Program-made: the position numbers and the translations under genes | In this document: piece after piece, positions 60,546-64,000 of the stretch | Position numbering within the stretch: position 1 is the stretch's first letter | Layout: each line of letters begins with the position of its first letter | The notes under the pieces: generated by a model | Told to the model about the DNA's origin: nothing | What the model saw: the letters and a program-made list of their open reading frames with translations, nothing else | Database searches by the model: none | Assembly (NCBI GenBank): GCA_022494885.1 | Contig: JAGVSM010000934.1 | Location: 434,001 to 498,000, forward strand | Direction: 5' to 3' | Origin: Micrasema longulum | Taxonomy: Eukaryota > Arthropoda > Insecta > Trichoptera > Brachycentridae | Length of the DNA: 64,000 nt

Positions 60546-61647
60546 CGCGATTTCATCGCCATTTTATAAGTTTTACCTGTATAAATTTAAAAAAGGTTTG
60601 ACGTAAACCTTAAATGTTTATAAATTTTAAACTGTCGATTTACCTTAAACAAAATGAATTATAATTCATTAATGTTTAATCTTAATTCAAAAATATTATC
60701 TTTTATGGTAATCAGTGATTTGATTATTTTATATACAATTTTAAAAGGCTGGTCGGACGTTCTCGTTTTAACGAATTTCATAACATTTAATGTTCCTGAA
60801 ATTTGTACGTGACAAATACAGGCAGTGCTATTTTATTAACAAATTAAGTACTTAGTATTGTATTCACTAGACTATTTAGAGACTATATAAACTTGACAAT
60901 GAATTTAGCTATATTGATATCTTTTGCTTTTCGATATCGAAATTTAATGACAGATTTTTATTAATAGTAAAATAATTTACTGGGTCATTTAGCCATTTTG
61001 TGTTCGAGTCCCATTCTTATTTTGCGGTTTAATTCGTATAACTTAATTTCCATTTGTAATTTTGTGTTAGTTTATTTCGTACAGTGTGACGTTTAAACCT
61101 ACTTATGTATATTTTAAAAATTTAAAAGCCCGCTAAGGCGTATAAAATAAATGTAAAACTAAAAAAAATCATGTATGTGTATTTTAACTGAAATATTTCA
61201 TAGTCCTTGGATACGTACTTGGTACATATTTACATTGATAAAAAGGCCAAGGCCCGACACATAAACTAGCCTGTCGTCGACGTGACGCCAGGTATTTTGT
61301 TTACTTACTCAATCCCACATCCCGCCTTATATTTAAAAAAAAACCAATTCAAACCAACGTGCCTCCAGCTCAAAGTATTTCTCCGGGTTGTAAAATTAAT
61401 AAGTGAATTGTTAGAATTATTTTAGGAGCCGTGTGACATGTTCGCAATATTAATTTGCATGAAGACAGGCGGATCCAGCGTTTCAAAATTAACCCAAAGT
61501 TTGATTACATTGAAAATTTAATTACTTTGAAGTAGTTCAAATGCATTGAGAGTATTTTTTGATTTATTTGATGTGGGATTATGAAAATATTTTTTAGTAA
61601 AATGTCTGCAACAAGCGCTCGGAGCAAGCAAACTATTGAGTGTTGAG

Positions 61648-62254
61648 TAGTGATGAAACGGAAAGTGGTTAGGCATAATGCCAGATACCGGACATCCGGC
61701 AAGCCCCTTAGCCGGATATCCGGCTAATTGCCTAATAATAAACCCAAGTAGGTACTTGAATTTCCCCAAAATTAAAAAAAATAAAAATATGTCCATTCAA
61801 TAAAAAACGATTAAAATATTTTCATGATATTTTTAATGAACACTTTTGATCAAAGAGTTGCACATCAATATAGTTTATGGTTTTATTAATTATAATGGTT
61901 TTGGGAAGTTTCACTCCTTGCGCTTTATTTTTTTCTAGCAAATTTATTTAATTGAAAAACTTGATGTTATTTTTTTTTGCTGGTTAAACTCTTTTCCTAG
62001 AGTGTATACTGAACACTGACGAACGTTTTTATGGAAAAAGACAGTTTATCAAATAATGATGGTTACTGCCTTTTTCTCAAACTCGATCGATGTTAATAAA
62101 TAAATTTAGTGGCGTCGATTTCATGAAATTTTCGCCGTTAAAAAAAAAATTAGGTATCATCGGATATTCAGCTACTATCCGGTATCCGGCCGGATATTAA
62201 GATACTTTTCAGTATCCCGGAAAGGCCGGATACCGGATATTTATTTCATCTCTT
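61648..62254. mobile_element. Candidate non-autonomous hAT-type element
   Basis: Imperfect terminal inverted repeats TAGTGATGAAAC (61648) and AAGAGATGAAAT (inverse, ending 62254) are flanked by GTGTTGAG and ATTTTGAG, a possible decayed 8-base target duplication (6 of 8). Both ends carry clustered CCGGATA/TATCCGG motifs (61685-61730 and 62160-62242), like the subterminal repeats of hAT elements. The interior is AT-rich and non-coding. Confidence 0.5.
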
Positions 62255-62599
62255 ATTTTGAGAATAGGTCTCTCAGAAGAATACTGGGTGTGCGGTGCGG
62301 TGGCGGAACTTCGTAAGGAATGTATAAATAAGAAGGCTATAAATTTATTAATGTAAGTTATGGCTGAGTTTTTGCAGTAGACCGTATTTTATTTTTCAAA
62401 TAACGTAAGTAATATTACATAATCGTAAACAAATTACTAACAACAGTCGTGATTTCAATCAATACGGATTACAGCATAAATTGGCCAACATTGAATATAA
62501 ACATAAATGATAATATTACGCTAATATCCTTCCCATTGACCTTGCCAGGCATTTCATTCAACATATTATGTATATGCTGTAATATAGCCTTCTCTATTA

Positions 62600-63190
62600 A
62601 GGCAATGTAAGAACTTTATATGAATAAACCCATTAAAATGCATGATTTTTTTTATAATATCATGATTAAACTCCTTGGATTTATTAACAGAAGCACAACT
62701 GACTTCAAAAATATCAATACCCTTAAATCTCTCTTCTGTTCCCTAGTTCGCCCGCACTTACAGCATTCCTCTGTTATCTGGTCTCCATATTATGATGTCA
62801 CATCAAAAATATTAAATCAGTTCAACATCGATTTTTTAAAGAAAGACAGCCTGGAGGTTGGGCTTATCCAGAGACCAATATACATATAATGAGTTAGAAA
62901 CTAGCTTAAATATATCTTTTCTTTAAGACTGTCTAAATAAATCCGACCTTTTAGTCCTATTTAAAATTCTCAACTCACTTTTTGATGCGTCTGAACTACT
63001 GAGCTCAATAAAATTAAATATCCCAACTAGAAACCTCAGACAAATCTTACTCTTTCATACCGATAACCTAGTTCTATGGTTACTATGGTTTTCATTCCCC
63101 TAGGCCCAGAATTCTTAGATCTGCCAACAAACATACCAGTCTTGATTCTTTGAAAACAAGTTGTCTTCTTTCAAGCGATCACTGAATCAA
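62600..63190 (+). mobile_element. 3' coding fragment of a jockey-like LINE
   Basis: Broken frames read MIKLLGFINRSTTDF, FCSLVRPHLQHSSVIWSPYYD, then FKILNSLFDAS and LNIPTRNLRQILLFHTDN. This is the C-terminal domain after the RT thumb. It is comparable to 7406-7963 (VRP..EY..PIWSPYY) but differs in detail. Confidence 0.7.
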
Positions 63191-63950
63191 ATTCAATTAT
63201 AAACACCTTTCTCCCGCGTCCACTCCCACCAAGTCTACTATATACCATTTTGTCTTTCTATTTTCCTTTATAATAAATTTCCATGCATAAATATGTCTTT
63301 AAAATTGCCCACAGGGCGTATATAATGCAGTACATGGGCACTGCATTCGGTCACCAAATGTAGTGTATGTAAATCAAAATGAAAGAATCACATGAAACCC
63401 ACACCATCCTCATTTCCATGCTGTATTAATTGATTTTGTAATTAAATATACTTGAATAAACATTTCAATATATAATTTTATTTTAATTAGTTTAAAAAGT
63501 ATATTACTGTTAAACGAATTCGGTGATAAGGTACTAGGTAAATATTTTTCTGTTCTTTTTTTCATTTGAAGAACTTCCGTACGGTTTACCTAATGGTTTT
63601 CGGGAGATTATTGAACAATCTTGAAATAACACAAATTAAGATTTGATCTCCGAAGTAATTTGTTGAGGAACGACCAGGGCCCCGATTACAACGGGAAGTT
63701 AACAAAGTTATTTCTAATTATCTATTAAGTGAATATTTGCATACTAATTTATCAGTATCTTCGTAAAGTATCGTTTTGGGCAAGGGCAGGTATGAAGGTC
63801 ATAAAAACGTAAATAAGATGTTGTTTTAAATTAAATATTGCAACCAGAATTATCTTTTTTTTTTTTAAAAAGAATACAATTCTATAAAAAAAGGTTTATA
63901 CTAAAATATTTCAATAAATTTTATTTTTTCAAAGTATTACCAAATGCATA

Positions 63951-64000
63951 ATTTTACGTAGAAATAAAGGAAAATGTCACAAAAATGTATGGGAATTAAA
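63951..64000 (+). repeat. Start of a second copy of the repeat at 7406
   Basis: Positions 63951-63991 are identical to 7406-7446 (ATTTTACGTAGAAATAAAGG and onward). At 7406 the segment leads into a LINE ORF2 end, so the same may follow beyond the window edge. Confidence 0.7.

Noticed and set aside
1..64000. CRISPR arrays, bacterial operons, prophage or riboswitches
   Set aside because: The window is clearly eukaryotic nuclear DNA (spliced conserved animal genes, LINEs, SINEs); no regularly spaced direct repeats with unique spacers exist.

Overview
This window is nuclear DNA from an insect. The coding exons are short and interrupted by GT-AG introns. The intergenic DNA is AT-rich and full of degenerate LINEs, mariner copies, tRNA-derived SINEs and fold-back MITEs. 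Stretches built on the GGTACCTACC theme and the 'taggggtaggcagaga' type of repeat suggest a lepidopteran, but that is an inference from repeat flavour. All calls come from reading the sequence; nothing was searched.

Layout. (1) 278-1876 (+): a 532-aa secreted, cysteine-free Pro/Glu/Val/Lys repeat protein. (2) 2.4-8.5 kb: intergenic repeat field with LINE fragments, a dead mariner, fold-back elements and a possible minus-strand promoter with first exon near 4.1-4.4 kb. (3) 26344 down to 11774 (-): seven exons of an S6KL-type AGC kinase (protein-kinase domain through the APE and DWWSLG motifs), with a candidate terminal exon at 8561-8722. The intronless ATG101 gene (18897-19553, -) lies inside one kinase intron. 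(4) 28857-30937 (+): complete three-exon COX6A. (5) 31570-34574 (+): an almost full-length but dead jockey-like LINE. (6) 55270 down to 35029 (-): nine exons of gamma-glutamyltranspeptidase, complete except for the start-codon exon. Two further genes lie wholly inside its introns: SCFD2 (38038-43392, +, nine exons, complete) on the opposite strand, and NUPR1/p8 (53504-53716, -) on the same strand. (7) 55.3-64 kb: GGT 5' intron or upstream DNA, holding a palindromic MITE, a candidate hAT-type element, SINEs and LINE 3' ends.

The genes belong to separate housekeeping and stress pathways: autophagy initiation (ATG101), kinase signalling (S6KL), respiration (COX6A), glutathione turnover (GGT), vesicle tethering/SM-like function (SCFD2) and stress-responsive chromatin binding (NUPR1). 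Nothing indicates an operon-like functional unit. The striking feature is architectural: three of the six recognisable conserved genes are nested in introns of the other two large ones. I found no clear sign of a wholly new biological system. The best leads are the nested-gene arrangement, the repeat-rich secreted protein, and several fold-back/MITE families that can be compared copy to copy within the window.
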